From: Hymenobacter yonginensis | GTDB lineage: Bacteria > Bacteroidota > Bacteroidia > Cytophagales > Hymenobacteraceae | DNA: 64,000 bases | Direction of reading: 5' to 3' | Assembly: GCF_027625995.1 (NCBI RefSeq) | Contig: NZ_CP115396.1 | Coordinates: 1,178,001-1,242,000 of the forward strand | Program-made: the position numbers and the translations under genes | Part shown: in pieces, positions 16,369 through 24,860 of the stretch | How positions within the stretch are numbered: the stretch's first letter is position 1 | Layout of the letters: every line of letters begins with the position of its first letter | The notes under the pieces: generated by a model | Told to the model about the DNA's origin: nothing | The model's database searches: none | The model's input: the letters and a program-made list of their open reading frames with translations, nothing else

Positions 16369-18336
16369 CTACCGGATACCTACGGGGTTCAGCACTTCCA
16401 CTTCCAGCCGCTCCAGCTTGGTGATGGGCACGTACTGGTTGTCGTGGGTGCCGCCAGGGTAGCCGATGCCCTGGAACACGGCGCCGGACACCGGGCCGCT
16501 GGCTGCCAGATTCTGCTGAAAGGCCGGGCCGTACTGATGCAGCTGCGAGCCGAAGTAGTAGAGCAGCTCGAAGCCGGTGAAAGCAAACACGGAGGGCGGC
16601 AGCTTCTGGCGCTGCAGGTAGAGCTGCCGGAAGCGGCGCACGCCGGGGTTGGTGCGGTCCAGAAACTTGGAATGCACGAAGTACACGTCGCGGGCATCGA
16701 GCTGCGACAGGCCCACGCGGCTGTTATCGAGCCAGGATGCGTAAGTAATCAGCGGCACGCGGGCTTCCTGGGTTTTCATGACCCCAAACGTGTAGGGCCC
16801 CGCCTTTTTGGCGTCGGAGGCCACCACCAGGTGCCCCACGGACTTCAGGTCCAGCCCGGCAAAGCCGGTGCTGAGCGACTCGTCCACATCGGAGTTGATG
16901 CGGCGCAGCTGCAGCACGCGGCCACCGAGGGCCTCGTAAGCCTGCTTGTAGGCCAGGCCGAACGCGGCTTCATCTTTGGTGTCTTCGTAGAGAACCACGG
17001 CCGTGCGCGGGCCCCCGAGGCGGGTGAAGGCAAACTGCGCCGCCTGCCGGGCCTGGGTGGCCGTGCTGGGCTCGTAGAGGTAGTGCCACGGGTTGTCCAG
17101 CACCAAATCGGCATCCTGCGACAGGGGGTTGACGCACAGAATCTGGCGCTGCTGAGCGTAGCGGGCCAGAATCTTGGAGCCCGACTTATACACTGGCCCG
17201 ATGAGCATGTCCATGCCGGCCAGCTCGGGCAACGCCAGCACCTGCTTGAGTTGCAGCGTATCGGCGCCGGTATCGTAGGCAAACAGCTGCACCGGCCGGC
17301 CCTCGCGCTGCAGCGAATCCTGGGCCAGGCGCAGGCCGGCGTACAGGTCCGTCACGAACTGGTTTTTGCGGCGCGTTTCCCAGCTCGGGTCGTTGAACTC
17401 GAAGGGCAGCAGCACCCCGATGTTGTAGGTGCTTTTGCGCTGGGCCCGGGGGCGGGGCGTGTAGCGGGTGCGGTCGAGGGCAAACTGCGTAATCAGCTGG
17501 TCGAGCTGGGGCTTGTCGGCGTCGGTGTACCAGCCGCCGTTGGCCAGCTTGCTGGCGTAGGCCTTGCCGAGCGCCGCTTCCTGCGGATAGGTCTGGAGCA
17601 GATTCTGGAAGGTGGCCTTGTCCTTAATGCGCGGCAGGTACACGGCCTTCATGTTCTCGCGCTCCGTGGTGAGGCGGTCGGGCGGCAGCTGGGCTAGCAC
17701 GCGCAGGGCGTTGTCGAAGTCGCCCTGCTCAAACGACACCTGCCCCTGCAGAAAGAAGGCTTCCGGCAGGTTGGGCCACTGCGGATACTCGCTGCGCAGC
17801 AGATTCAGCATCTGCTCGGCCTCGGGCCACTTGGCGGCTTTGGCGGCGGCCACGGCGTAGAGGTAGGCCGCTTCCGGAGCCCGGTTGAACTTGTTGCCCG
17901 GAGCGGTGAGGGGCTCCAGCTCCTGCAGGGCTAGGTCGTAGCGGGCCTGGCCGATGAGGGTTTTGCCGTTTTTGTAGCGCGTGTTGAAATCCGTGGAGCC
18001 TAGGTTGGCGGGCAGGGGCGGGCCCTGCGGCCGGGGTGGGGCCGGCGTAATGGGTTTGGCAGCCGTAGGCGTAGCCGTGGTTTTGGCCGGCGTGGCGGTT
18101 TTGGCGGGCGTAGGGGTAGTCGTGGCTGGCTTGGTGGCCGGCGCCGCCGGCTTACCGGCAGCAGGAGCAGCAGGTTTGGTTGCCGCAGGCTTGGCCGGGG
18201 CTTTGGCGGGCGTAGTGGCCGGCCGGGCAGCCGCTGGGGTGGTAGTCGGGCGAGCGGGCTGCTGGGCCAGGGCCGGACCAGCCAGGGCCAGACCCGTGCT
18301 CAGGCAAGCCAACCGAAGAGCAGAAAGATACCGCAT
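16369..18336 (-). CDS. LpoA-like protein: TPR plus periplasmic-binding fold
   Basis: 655 residues from ATG 18336, with a signal peptide (MRYLSALRLACLSTGLALAG...ALAQ). Residues about 25-115 are an extreme Ala/Pro/Thr/Lys run (PAPAKTA-type repeats), suggesting an extended linker. About 120-300 is TPR-like (YDLALQELEPL, AAYLYAVAAAKAAKWPEAEQ). From about 325, a type I periplasmic-binding fold: YNIGVLLPFEFND, MDMLIGPVYKSGSKILA, VNPLSQDADL and FVHSKFLDRTNPG. Annotators call such proteins ABC substrate-binding proteins, but the TPR plus PBP-I layout is that of LpoA, an activator of penicillin-binding proteins. No transporter genes are adjacent in its operon, which favours the latter. Confidence 0.75.
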   Translation of the reverse strand: MRYLSALRLACLSTGLALAGPALAQQPARPTTTPAAARPATTPAKAPAKPAATKPAAPAAGKPAAPATKPATTTPTPAKTATPAKTTATPTAAKPITPAPPRPQGPPLPANLGSTDFNTRYKNGKTLIGQARYDLALQELEPLTAPGNKFNRAPEAAYLYAVAAAKAAKWPEAEQMLNLLRSEYPQWPNLPEAFFLQGQVSFEQGDFDNALRVLAQLPPDRLTTERENMKAVYLPRIKDKATFQNLLQTYPQEAALGKAYASKLANGGWYTDADKPQLDQLITQFALDRTRYTPRPRAQRKSTYNIGVLLPFEFNDPSWETRRKNQFVTDLYAGLRLAQDSLQREGRPVQLFAYDTGADTLQLKQVLALPELAGMDMLIGPVYKSGSKILARYAQQRQILCVNPLSQDADLVLDNPWHYLYEPSTATQARQAAQFAFTRLGGPRTAVVLYEDTKDEAAFGLAYKQAYEALGGRVLQLRRINSDVDESLSTGFAGLDLKSVGHLVVASDAKKAGPYTFGVMKTQEARVPLITYASWLDNSRVGLSQLDARDVYFVHSKFLDRTNPGVRRFRQLYLQRQKLPPSVFAFTGFELLYYFGSQLHQYGPAFQQNLAASGPVSGAVFQGIGYPGGTHDNQYVPITKLERLEVEVLNPVGIR

Positions 18337-18399
18337 GGCAGAGAAGCCAGAAGTGAGAGGCGGGAGAGAGGAACAACAGGCGGGCCGAAACCCACGCGG

Positions 18400-18407
18400 C
18401 AAAGGTA
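18400..18407 (-). promoter_or_regulatory. Promoter -7 box of the LpoA-like gene
   Basis: On the minus strand this reads TACCTTTG, an exact TAnnTTTG, 64 bp before the start codon at 18336. No convincing -33 TTG was located. Confidence 0.6.
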
Positions 18408-18557
18408 CGCAGGAACGCCGGGGAAGATGTGGCGCGGCCGCTACTACGCTCTCGAATGCCCCAAAACCGGGGCCCCGGCCACCCTCAATCAGCCGCCGCC
18501 GAAACACGCGTCCGCCGCTGGCAGTTTAAGGACGGCGGCGCTTACCGCTGCTGCTTC

Positions 18558-18601
18558 TTTAATGTAAAGTTAAGCTCCATTTAATGCAGGTTTAAGTCCC
18601 A
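18558..18601 (+). promoter_or_regulatory. Four direct repeats with 11-bp period (OmpR/PhoB-type operator)
   Basis: TTTAA, GTTAA, TTTAA, TTTAA start at 18558, 18569, 18580 and 18591, exactly 11 bp apart, each followed by 6 variable bases. The array ends about 22 bp before the -7 box, so it covers the -33 zone. Direct repeats of one helical turn are how OmpR/PhoB-family response regulators bind, usually as activators. Confidence 0.6.
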
Positions 18602-18617
18602 GCCTTGCAGCCCGCCG

Positions 18618-18625
18618 TAATTTTG
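18618..18625 (+). promoter_or_regulatory. Promoter -7 box of the exporter operon
   Basis: TAATTTTG fits TAnnTTTG. There is no TTG at the usual distance, consistent with a promoter that depends on an activator bound at the adjacent 11-bp repeats. Confidence 0.6.
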
Positions 18626-18751
18626 CGGCGGGTACTGCCTGTGGTCAGCCCCGGCGAAACGCACGTGTAGTGCGCAATCCGGAGCGCGCCGGTCGGGCTG
18701 GCTCATCCTGTTCTGCTTTCCACTCTCACACTTACTTCCTGACCTCCTGCT

Positions 18752-20482
18752 ATGGCAGATTCTTCTGCTGCTGCTCTCAGCCCCAGCCAGCGCCTCTGGC
18801 GCCTGCTGACCTCTGAGAAGCGCGACATCACCTACCTATATGTGTACGCGGCCCTGGCCGGACTCATCAACCTTTCCTTGCCGCTGGGCGTGCAGTCCGT
18901 TATCGGCTTTGTGAGCAGCGGCGACGTCAGCACCTCGCTGGTGGTGCTTATCAGCTTCATCGTGTTAGGCACGCTGCTGGTAGGTGGCCTGCAGGTGATG
19001 CAGGTGTACTTAGTCGAATTCATTCAGCAGCGCCTGTTTGCGCGCATCAGCCTCGATTTTGCCGTGCGCCTGCCGCGCGTACGCACCGAAAGCCTCGACG
19101 GCGAGTACCTGCCCGAGCTGATGAACCGCCTGCTCGATGCGCCCACCCTGCAGAAGGGCCTGGCCACCATTCTGGTAGAGTTTTCGGCCGCCGCCCTGCA
19201 GATTCTGTTCGGCGTGATTCTGCTTTCGTTCTACCATCCCATCTTCATTGCCTTCGGCGTATTGCTGGTGCTGCTGCTGGCCCTGATGCTGCGTGTTACC
19301 GGTCCCAAAGGCCTGAGCAGCAGCCTGCAGGAGTCGAAGTATAAATACAAGGTGGTGGCCTGGCTGGAAGACGTGGCCCGTACCGTGCAGACCTTCCGGC
19401 ACCCACCCCGCCAGGAGCTGGCCCTGGAGCGCACCGACAAGCTGGTGCAGGGCTACCTGAACGCCCGGCAAACCCACTTCAAAGTGCTGCTCACCCAGTA
19501 CTGGGGCTTCGTGGCCTTTAAAACACTCATTACGGCCGGCCTGCTCATCATCGGCTGCTGGCTGCTGATTGACCGGCAGATCAACATCGGGCAGTTTGTG
19601 GCCGCTGAAATCGTCATCATCCTCACGATTTCGGCCGTGGAGAAAGTGCTGCTGAAGCTGGACGTGGTGTACGACGCCCTGACCTCGCTCGACAAGATTG
19701 GGCACGTGCTGGACCTGCCGGTGGTGAACCCGCACGCGGGCACCAACCTGCCGCTGCCTGCCGTGCGCAAGGGCCTGCGGGCCGAGCTGCGCCACCTGGG
19801 CTACCAGTATCCGCAGGGGCAGAAAGAGCCGTTGCAGGGCATCACCCTCACCATCGAGCCCGGCGAGCACCTGGGGCTGGCCGGCTACGACGGTTCGGGC
19901 AAAACCACGCTCCTGCGCATCATGGCTGGCCTGCTCACCGACTACACCGGCGTTATTGCCTACGATGGCCTGGCCCTGCAGGACTTGTCGCCGGAGTCGT
20001 TGGGACAGCACGTCGGCGACAATATCTCGCACCAGCACCTGTTCGATGGCAGCATCCTCGACAACATCACGCTGGGGCAGGCCGGCATTGGGTCCGATGA
20101 TGTGGCCTGGGCGCTGGAGCTAGTGGGTTTGCGCGACAACGTGTACTCTCGGCCGCAGGGCCTCAATACGCCGCTCGGCGCCGGCACGCCGCTGGCCGAC
20201 AGCACCCGCCAGAAGCTGCTGCTGGCCCGCGCCCTGGTGCGCCGCCCGCGCTTGCTGCTGCTCGACGGCTTCCTGCCCGGCGTAGAGCCGGTGGAACGGC
20301 TGAACATTCTGCGCCGCGTACTGGACCCGGACAATCACTGGACTATCGTGCTGGCCTCCAACGACCTGCGCCTGGCCGCGCTGTGCCCGCGCCTGGCCGT
20401 GTTGCGCGAAGGCCACCTGGTAGCCAACGGCTCATTTGAAGTTGTGGCAGCCCAGCCCGACGTGCAGGAGCTGATGGCCTGA
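18752..20482 (+). CDS. ABC exporter (TMD-NBD) with degenerate catalytic motifs
   Basis: A 576-residue fused exporter half, type I secretion-like, with about six membrane spans in residues 20-310 and a nucleotide-binding domain from about 345. Walker A is intact (GYDGSGKTT) and an aromatic A-loop Tyr is present. Other sites are altered: the signature reads LADST instead of LSGGQ, Walker B is LLLLDGFLPG with Gly in place of the catalytic Glu, the H-loop reads LASNDL (Asn for His) and the Q-loop reads ISHQHLF. It should bind ATP, but a homodimer would hydrolyse it poorly if at all. It heads an operon with a membrane fusion protein and a TolC protein. Confidence 0.88.
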   Translation: MADSSAAALSPSQRLWRLLTSEKRDITYLYVYAALAGLINLSLPLGVQSVIGFVSSGDVSTSLVVLISFIVLGTLLVGGLQVMQVYLVEFIQQRLFARISLDFAVRLPRVRTESLDGEYLPELMNRLLDAPTLQKGLATILVEFSAAALQILFGVILLSFYHPIFIAFGVLLVLLLALMLRVTGPKGLSSSLQESKYKYKVVAWLEDVARTVQTFRHPPRQELALERTDKLVQGYLNARQTHFKVLLTQYWGFVAFKTLITAGLLIIGCWLLIDRQINIGQFVAAEIVIILTISAVEKVLLKLDVVYDALTSLDKIGHVLDLPVVNPHAGTNLPLPAVRKGLRAELRHLGYQYPQGQKEPLQGITLTIEPGEHLGLAGYDGSGKTTLLRIMAGLLTDYTGVIAYDGLALQDLSPESLGQHVGDNISHQHLFDGSILDNITLGQAGIGSDDVAWALELVGLRDNVYSRPQGLNTPLGAGTPLADSTRQKLLLARALVRRPRLLLLDGFLPGVEPVERLNILRRVLDPDNHWTIVLASNDLRLAALCPRLAVLREGHLVANGSFEVVAAQPDVQELMA

Positions 20483-20599
20483 GGGAAACTGGTGTAGCGG
20501 GTGCTGTGTTAAAGGGCTGGCTGTATGGCCACAGAAACTTGCCGGCAGCTGCTCGCCAGAGCACCCATTCAACAATTCAACAATTAAGCAATTCACTAA
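20483..20599. repeat. AT-rich repeat words before the fusion-protein gene
   Basis: CATTCAACAATTCAACAATT and related words (20566-20600) run up to the ATG at 20600. They resemble the words at 3301-3326 and 37286-37304. A paired left arm is poorly defined here. Confidence 0.45.
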
Positions 20600-22003
20600 A
20601 TGGCTTTTGCCGAAAATCCGCTTGCTGAAACCAACCCGCTGACTGGGCGCTTTCGCTCGTTTGCGCAGGTCCAGACGCCTCAGGCCGGCCGTACGCTGGC
20701 CCGCTGGGCGGCCGGCCTGGGGCTGCTGGTGCTGGTAGCCGGCTTTCTGCCCTGGACCCAGAACATCCGTTCCACCGGCTCGCTCACCACGCTACGCCCC
20801 CAGGACCGCCCCCAGACCGTGCCCAGCACCATTGCCGGCCGCATTGAGCGCTGGCGCGTGCGCGAAGGCCAGCGCGTGCGCAAAGGCGACACGCTGGTAG
20901 ACATTGCCGAAGTCAAGGAAAAATACTTCGATCCGCAGCTGGTGCAGCGCACCGGCGAGCAGCTCAACGCCAAAATCGGGGCGCTGGGAGAGAACCGCGC
21001 CAAAGACCAGGCCCTGCTCAACCAGCAGGTGGCCCTGCGCCAGTCTCTGCGCGTGAGCCTCGACAAGGCCCGCAACAAAGTAGAGCAGAGTCGCCTGAAG
21101 GTGAACTCCGACCAGGCCGACCTGCGCGCCGCCCAGAACGATTTCACGATTGCCGAGCGCCAGCAGGAGCGCCAGGAAGCCCTGTACCGGCAGGGGCTGA
21201 AGTCCTTGACCGAGTTGGAGCAGCGCCGCCTGAAATTCCAGGAAAGCACTGCCAAGCTGCAGTCGGCCCAGAACAAGCTCGACGCCAGCCGCCAGGAGCT
21301 CATCAACTCGCAGCTGGAGTTGTCCTCGCTGAACGCCGAATACCAGGACAAGCTGGCCAAGTCGGAATCCGACCGGCGCTCCGTGACGGCCTACCAGTTC
21401 GATACCGAAGGCCAGATTGCCAAGATGCGCAACGAGCTGGCCAACCTGAGCATCCGCTCCGGCTACTACCAGATTACGGCCCCGCAGGACGGTTATGTGG
21501 TGCGGGCCCTTAAGGAAGGCCTGGGCGAAATTGTGAAGGAAGGCGAGCCGATTGTGACGGTGATGCCGATTGCGCCGGCCCTGGCGGCCGAGCTCTACGT
21601 GAAGCCCATGGACATTCCGCTGCTGAGCGTGGGCCGCAAGGTGCGGCTGCAGTTTGATGGCTGGCCGGCGCTGGTGTTCAGCGGCTGGCCCGGCACCAGC
21701 TTCGGCACATTCGGCGGCGTGGTGGCTGTCATCGACAACATCGACTCGCAGGGCCAGTACCGCGTACTCGTGACGCCCGATCCGGAGCAGGAAGCGTGGC
21801 CCCGGCCGCTGCGCGTAGGCTCCGGCGTGTATGGCTGGGCCCTGCTCGACGACGTGCCAATCTGGTATGAACTCTGGCGCCAAGTGAATGGCTTCCCACC
21901 GAACTTCGTGGGCAAGCCCGTGAAAGCCAAGGCCACGTACGGCAAACCCGACAAGGGCGGCAAAGCCGAGGCTGCCAGCGAAGAAGAAGAAGAAGCCAAA
22001 TGA
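20600..22003 (+). CDS. HlyD-family membrane fusion protein
   Basis: A 467-residue periplasmic adaptor linking the ABC exporter to the outer-membrane channel. One membrane span (about residues 34-51, GLGLLVLVAGFLPW) is followed by a split lipoyl domain (VPSTIAGRIERWRVREGQRVRKGDTL) and a long coiled coil of about 170 residues rich in Gln/Leu/Arg. The second lipoyl half follows (ITAPQDGYVVRALKEGLGEIVKEGEPI), then a beta-barrel domain. The C-terminus is a low-complexity Lys/Glu tail. The ATG lies within repeat sequence. The gene overlaps the TolC gene by 4 bp (ATGA), so the two are translationally coupled. Confidence 0.92.
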   Translation: MAFAENPLAETNPLTGRFRSFAQVQTPQAGRTLARWAAGLGLLVLVAGFLPWTQNIRSTGSLTTLRPQDRPQTVPSTIAGRIERWRVREGQRVRKGDTLVDIAEVKEKYFDPQLVQRTGEQLNAKIGALGENRAKDQALLNQQVALRQSLRVSLDKARNKVEQSRLKVNSDQADLRAAQNDFTIAERQQERQEALYRQGLKSLTELEQRRLKFQESTAKLQSAQNKLDASRQELINSQLELSSLNAEYQDKLAKSESDRRSVTAYQFDTEGQIAKMRNELANLSIRSGYYQITAPQDGYVVRALKEGLGEIVKEGEPIVTVMPIAPALAAELYVKPMDIPLLSVGRKVRLQFDGWPALVFSGWPGTSFGTFGGVVAVIDNIDSQGQYRVLVTPDPEQEAWPRPLRVGSGVYGWALLDDVPIWYELWRQVNGFPPNFVGKPVKAKATYGKPDKGGKAEAASEEEEEAK

Positions 22004-23568
22004 GCCAGCGTCTGCATCTGAATCCGGCCCCGCTGCGCCGGCAGCAGAGGTGGGCCGGTTGGGCACTGCTGCCCGCGCTGCTGCTGGCTTTGCTGAGCGC
22101 GCCCACCGTGTGGGGGCAGAGCCGCGCCGTTCGGTCGCCGGTAATCAGCGCCCCGGCGCTGGTGGCCCGCCCCATAGAGCTGCCTGATACCGGCCGCGTG
22201 TTCGGCCTTAACGACCTGCTGACCTACGTGGCCCTGCGCCACCCTGTGGCCCGGCAGGCCGGCCTGCTGCCCGAGCGCGCCCTGCAGGAGGTGCGCTACG
22301 CCCGCGGTCTCTTCGACCCCACCGCCACCAGCAAATACTACGGCAAGACGTTCAAAGGCAAAGAGTATTTCCACGACTGGGACTCGCAGCTGCGGATTCC
22401 GGTCTGGTACGGGCTGGATATAAAGGCCGGCTTCGAGCGGGGCGTGGGCACCTACGTCAACCCCGAAAATTACACTGCCCCGGCGGGCCTGAGCTACGTG
22501 GGCCTCTCGGTGCCGTTGGCCCAGGGCCTGATCATCGACGAGCGGCGGGCGGCCGTGCGCCAGGCCCAGGCCCTGCAGGGCTTGGCCGAGGCCGAACGGC
22601 GCTCGGCCCTCAACAAGCTGCTGCTGCAGGCCGCTAAAGACTACTGGGACTGGACCCTAAACTTCCGCCGCCGTGAGCTGCTGCGCCAGAACGCCGAGCT
22701 GGCCGACATCCGCTTCCGGGCGGTGCGCGAGCGGGTGCGCCTCGGCGACCTAGCCGCCATCGACTCGGTGGAGGCCCTGACGGAGCTGCAGAACCGGCTG
22801 GCTACGCTCAGTCAGGCGCAGGTGCAGTGGCAGAACGCCACCCTGCAGCTCAGCAACTACCTCTGGGATGAGCAGCAGCAGCCGCGCGAGTTGCCCGTTG
22901 GCGTGCGCCCCCAGGCCCTGCCCGGTCCCACCGACTGGCGCTCATTGCCGCCTGACACCCTGGCGGCTCTCACGGCGTTGGCCCAGCAGATTCATCCGGA
23001 GTTGCAGAAAAGCCGCGCCAAGCTGGCCCAGTTGGGCATCGAGCGGCGCCTGCTCAGCAACAAGCTGCTGCCCAAGCTCACCCTCGACTACAACTTGCTG
23101 CAGGCCGGCCAGCCGTTCAACCCCGAAAAGGCGGCCAGCCTGAGTGGCACCTACCTGCAGAACAACTACAAGCTGGGCGTGAGCTTCGCGTATCCGCTGC
23201 TGCTGCGCCAGGAGCGGGCCAAGCTGCAGCTCAACCGCCTCAAGCTGCGCGAAACCGAGCTGGACTTGCAGCAGGATAGCCGCGAAATCCAGACCGGCGT
23301 GCGCGCCGCGGCCAACGACTGGGAGGCGCTGCGGGAGCAGCTGCGTCTGCAGGAGCAGGTGGTGCAGAACGCCGGCCGTCTGCGCAACGGCGAGCAGATC
23401 CGCTTCGAAAACGGCGAAAGCTCGGTGTTCCTCATCAACACCCGCGAAGCCAGCCTGGTGAGTGCCCGCGTGAAGCTGGCCGAGCTGCAGGCTAAATACG
23501 CCCAGACCCAAGCCACGCTACGCTGGGCCGCCGGTGGTATAGATGGAGCGGATGGAATAGACCAGTAA
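22000..23568 (+). CDS. TolC-family outer membrane efflux protein
   Basis: A 522-residue outer-membrane channel component. A signal peptide (residues about 18-40, WALLPALLLALLSAPTVWGQ) is followed by the paired helical repeats typical of TolC: AVRQAQALQGLAEAERRSALNKLLLQAAKDYWDW in the first half and LNRLKLRETELDLQQDSREIQTGV in the second, and a conserved RFENGESSVFLINTREASLV motif. The C-terminal segment GGIDGADGIDQ is repetitive. It completes the tripartite exporter. A double inverted repeat follows its stop codon within 13 bp. Confidence 0.92.
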   Translation: MSQRLHLNPAPLRRQQRWAGWALLPALLLALLSAPTVWGQSRAVRSPVISAPALVARPIELPDTGRVFGLNDLLTYVALRHPVARQAGLLPERALQEVRYARGLFDPTATSKYYGKTFKGKEYFHDWDSQLRIPVWYGLDIKAGFERGVGTYVNPENYTAPAGLSYVGLSVPLAQGLIIDERRAAVRQAQALQGLAEAERRSALNKLLLQAAKDYWDWTLNFRRRELLRQNAELADIRFRAVRERVRLGDLAAIDSVEALTELQNRLATLSQAQVQWQNATLQLSNYLWDEQQQPRELPVGVRPQALPGPTDWRSLPPDTLAALTALAQQIHPELQKSRAKLAQLGIERRLLSNKLLPKLTLDYNLLQAGQPFNPEKAASLSGTYLQNNYKLGVSFAYPLLLRQERAKLQLNRLKLRETELDLQQDSREIQTGVRAAANDWEALREQLRLQEQVVQNAGRLRNGEQIRFENGESSVFLINTREASLVSARVKLAELQAKYAQTQATLRWAAGGIDGADGIDQ

Positions 23569-23580
23569 GCGGCGCTAGCT

Positions 23581-23738
23581 GTGGCACGGACTTCAGTCCG
23601 CAGCCCGTCAGCAGCGACAGTACTGACTAACAAACCCCGGCGGGGTTGGGCTACGGACTGAAGTCCGTGCCACTGGCTGGTAATGAACATCGACGCGGAC
23701 TGTGGCGTGGACGGAAGTCCGTGTCACAGTCCGCGTCG
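23581..23738. repeat. Two adjacent inverted repeats sharing a core
   Basis: Repeat one has perfect 20-bp arms (23581-23600 and 23654-23673; core ACGGACTTCAGTCCG). Repeat two is a hairpin with 22-bp arms around GGAA (23691-23738), containing GGACGGAAGTCC and CGCGGACTGTG. Both share GGACT/AGTCC words. Confidence 0.88.
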
Positions 23739-23798
23739 TTTGGCGGAACAGAGCGGCGGGCGTACGTGTTAAGGCCCCGATACCAATCTTATATCGTC

Positions 23799-23936
23799 AT
23801 GGGTCTGCTTCCGGAACTCAAGCGCCGCCCGCGCCTGCACAACGACACCTCACGCGAATCGGCCAAGTGGGGCTGGTACATCATGGTCATCTTCGTGGTG
23901 GCGTGGTTCGTTTATTCGCTGTGGTTTGACAAGTAG
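23799..23936 (+). CDS. Small single-pass membrane protein (45 aa)
   Basis: MGLLPELKRRPRLHND begins the protein, with a charged basic N-terminus and one membrane span near the C-terminus (WGWYIMVIFVVAWFVYSLWF). The start at 23799 is chosen over an upstream in-frame ATG because that extension runs through repeat DNA. I do not recognise it; similar 40-50 residue proteins are common and unstudied in this phylum. It lies between the exporter operon and the DUF1361 gene on the same strand. Confidence 0.6.
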   Translation: MGLLPELKRRPRLHNDTSRESAKWGWYIMVIFVVAWFVYSLWFDK

Positions 23937-23996
23937 CCCGGGCAATACCCGGTCGGGTTGGTCGTTTCCAAGCCCGGAAATTCCGTACTTGTAGCT

Positions 23997-24689
23997 ATGT
24001 CGATGCCCATAACTATTGCCTTGCCGCAACTGCGGCAGCGCCTGAGCCTGCTGCTGGTGCTGGGCGCGTCGCTCACGCTGAGCGTGGTGCTCATCACGTT
24101 TCGCGTCTTCCTGACGCACCAGATAACCTTCGTCTTCCTGCTCTGGAACCTGTTTCTGGCGCTGATTCCGTTTGGGTTGAGCACCATGCTGGGGCTGTCG
24201 GCGGGGCGGCTGAAGGCGCGGGTGTTGCTGCCGGTAGGCGCCGTGTGGCTGCTGTTTTTCCCCAACGCGCCCTACATTCTCACCGACCTGTTTCACTTGG
24301 AGCCCCGCGCCGGCGTGCCGTATTGGTTCGACCTGGCCCTGCTGCTGAGCGCGGCCTGGAATGGCCTGATGCTGGCCTACGCCTCCCTCACCGATATGCA
24401 GGGGCTGGTAGCGCGTCGGCTTGGCTGGGGTGCCGGCTGGGCGTTTGCCACCGTGGCGCTGCTGCTGAGCAGCTTCGGGGTGTACCTGGGCCGCTACCTG
24501 CGGTTCAATTCCTGGGACATCGTCACCAATCCGCTCACCCTCTTCTACGACATCGTGCACCGGATTCTGCACCCGATGGCCTTTTCCGGCACCTGGGGCG
24601 TGACGTTGCTCTACGGTGTGTTTCTGCTGCTTGGCTATGCCACCGTGCGCCTGCTGGGCCCGGCCGACGAAACCCGGGAACGGGCGTAG
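23997..24689 (+). CDS. DUF1361 integral membrane protein
   Basis: About 230 residues with about seven membrane spans. The family signature is present: FLLWNLFLALIPFGLS early, then LLFFPNAPYILTDLFHL, DLALLLSAAWNGLMLAYASL, and the loop FGVYLGRYLRFNSWDIVTNP. DUF1361 proteins have no known function. The start at 23997 follows TACTTGTAGCT closely; a GTG at 23958 is less likely. It may be co-transcribed with the small membrane protein just upstream. Confidence 0.82.
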   Translation: MSMPITIALPQLRQRLSLLLVLGASLTLSVVLITFRVFLTHQITFVFLLWNLFLALIPFGLSTMLGLSAGRLKARVLLPVGAVWLLFFPNAPYILTDLFHLEPRAGVPYWFDLALLLSAAWNGLMLAYASLTDMQGLVARRLGWGAGWAFATVALLLSSFGVYLGRYLRFNSWDIVTNPLTLFYDIVHRILHPMAFSGTWGVTLLYGVFLLLGYATVRLLGPADETRERA

Positions 24690-24860
24690 CCACTAAAGCC
24701 GCCGGCTTAGCCGTCCAACCCGGTGCCGGATGCCGCTAGCGCGCCTGCCGGAAGCAGCGAAGCTTCGCGCCAGCCTATGGCCGCGCGCATTTCTGGCCCC
24801 GCTCCGCTACCTTGCCGTTCCATGCTGCACCTCACGCCCGACCCCGCCGATACCGCCACC

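Larger units (their letters stand above)
18337..18751. other. Divergent intergenic region with two promoters and an operator
   Basis: A 415-bp gap between the LpoA-like gene (minus) and the exporter operon (plus). It holds a minus -7 box (18400-18407), four 11-bp repeats (18558-18601), a plus -7 box (18618-18625) embedded in a hairpin (CCCGCCG...CGGCGGG, 18611-18632) and a 5' leader of about 120 nt with nothing else recognisable. Confidence 0.7.

Noticed and set aside
16351-17697. 448-residue open frame on the plus strand
   Set aside because: Antisense to the LpoA-like gene, whose domains and signal peptide are clear.
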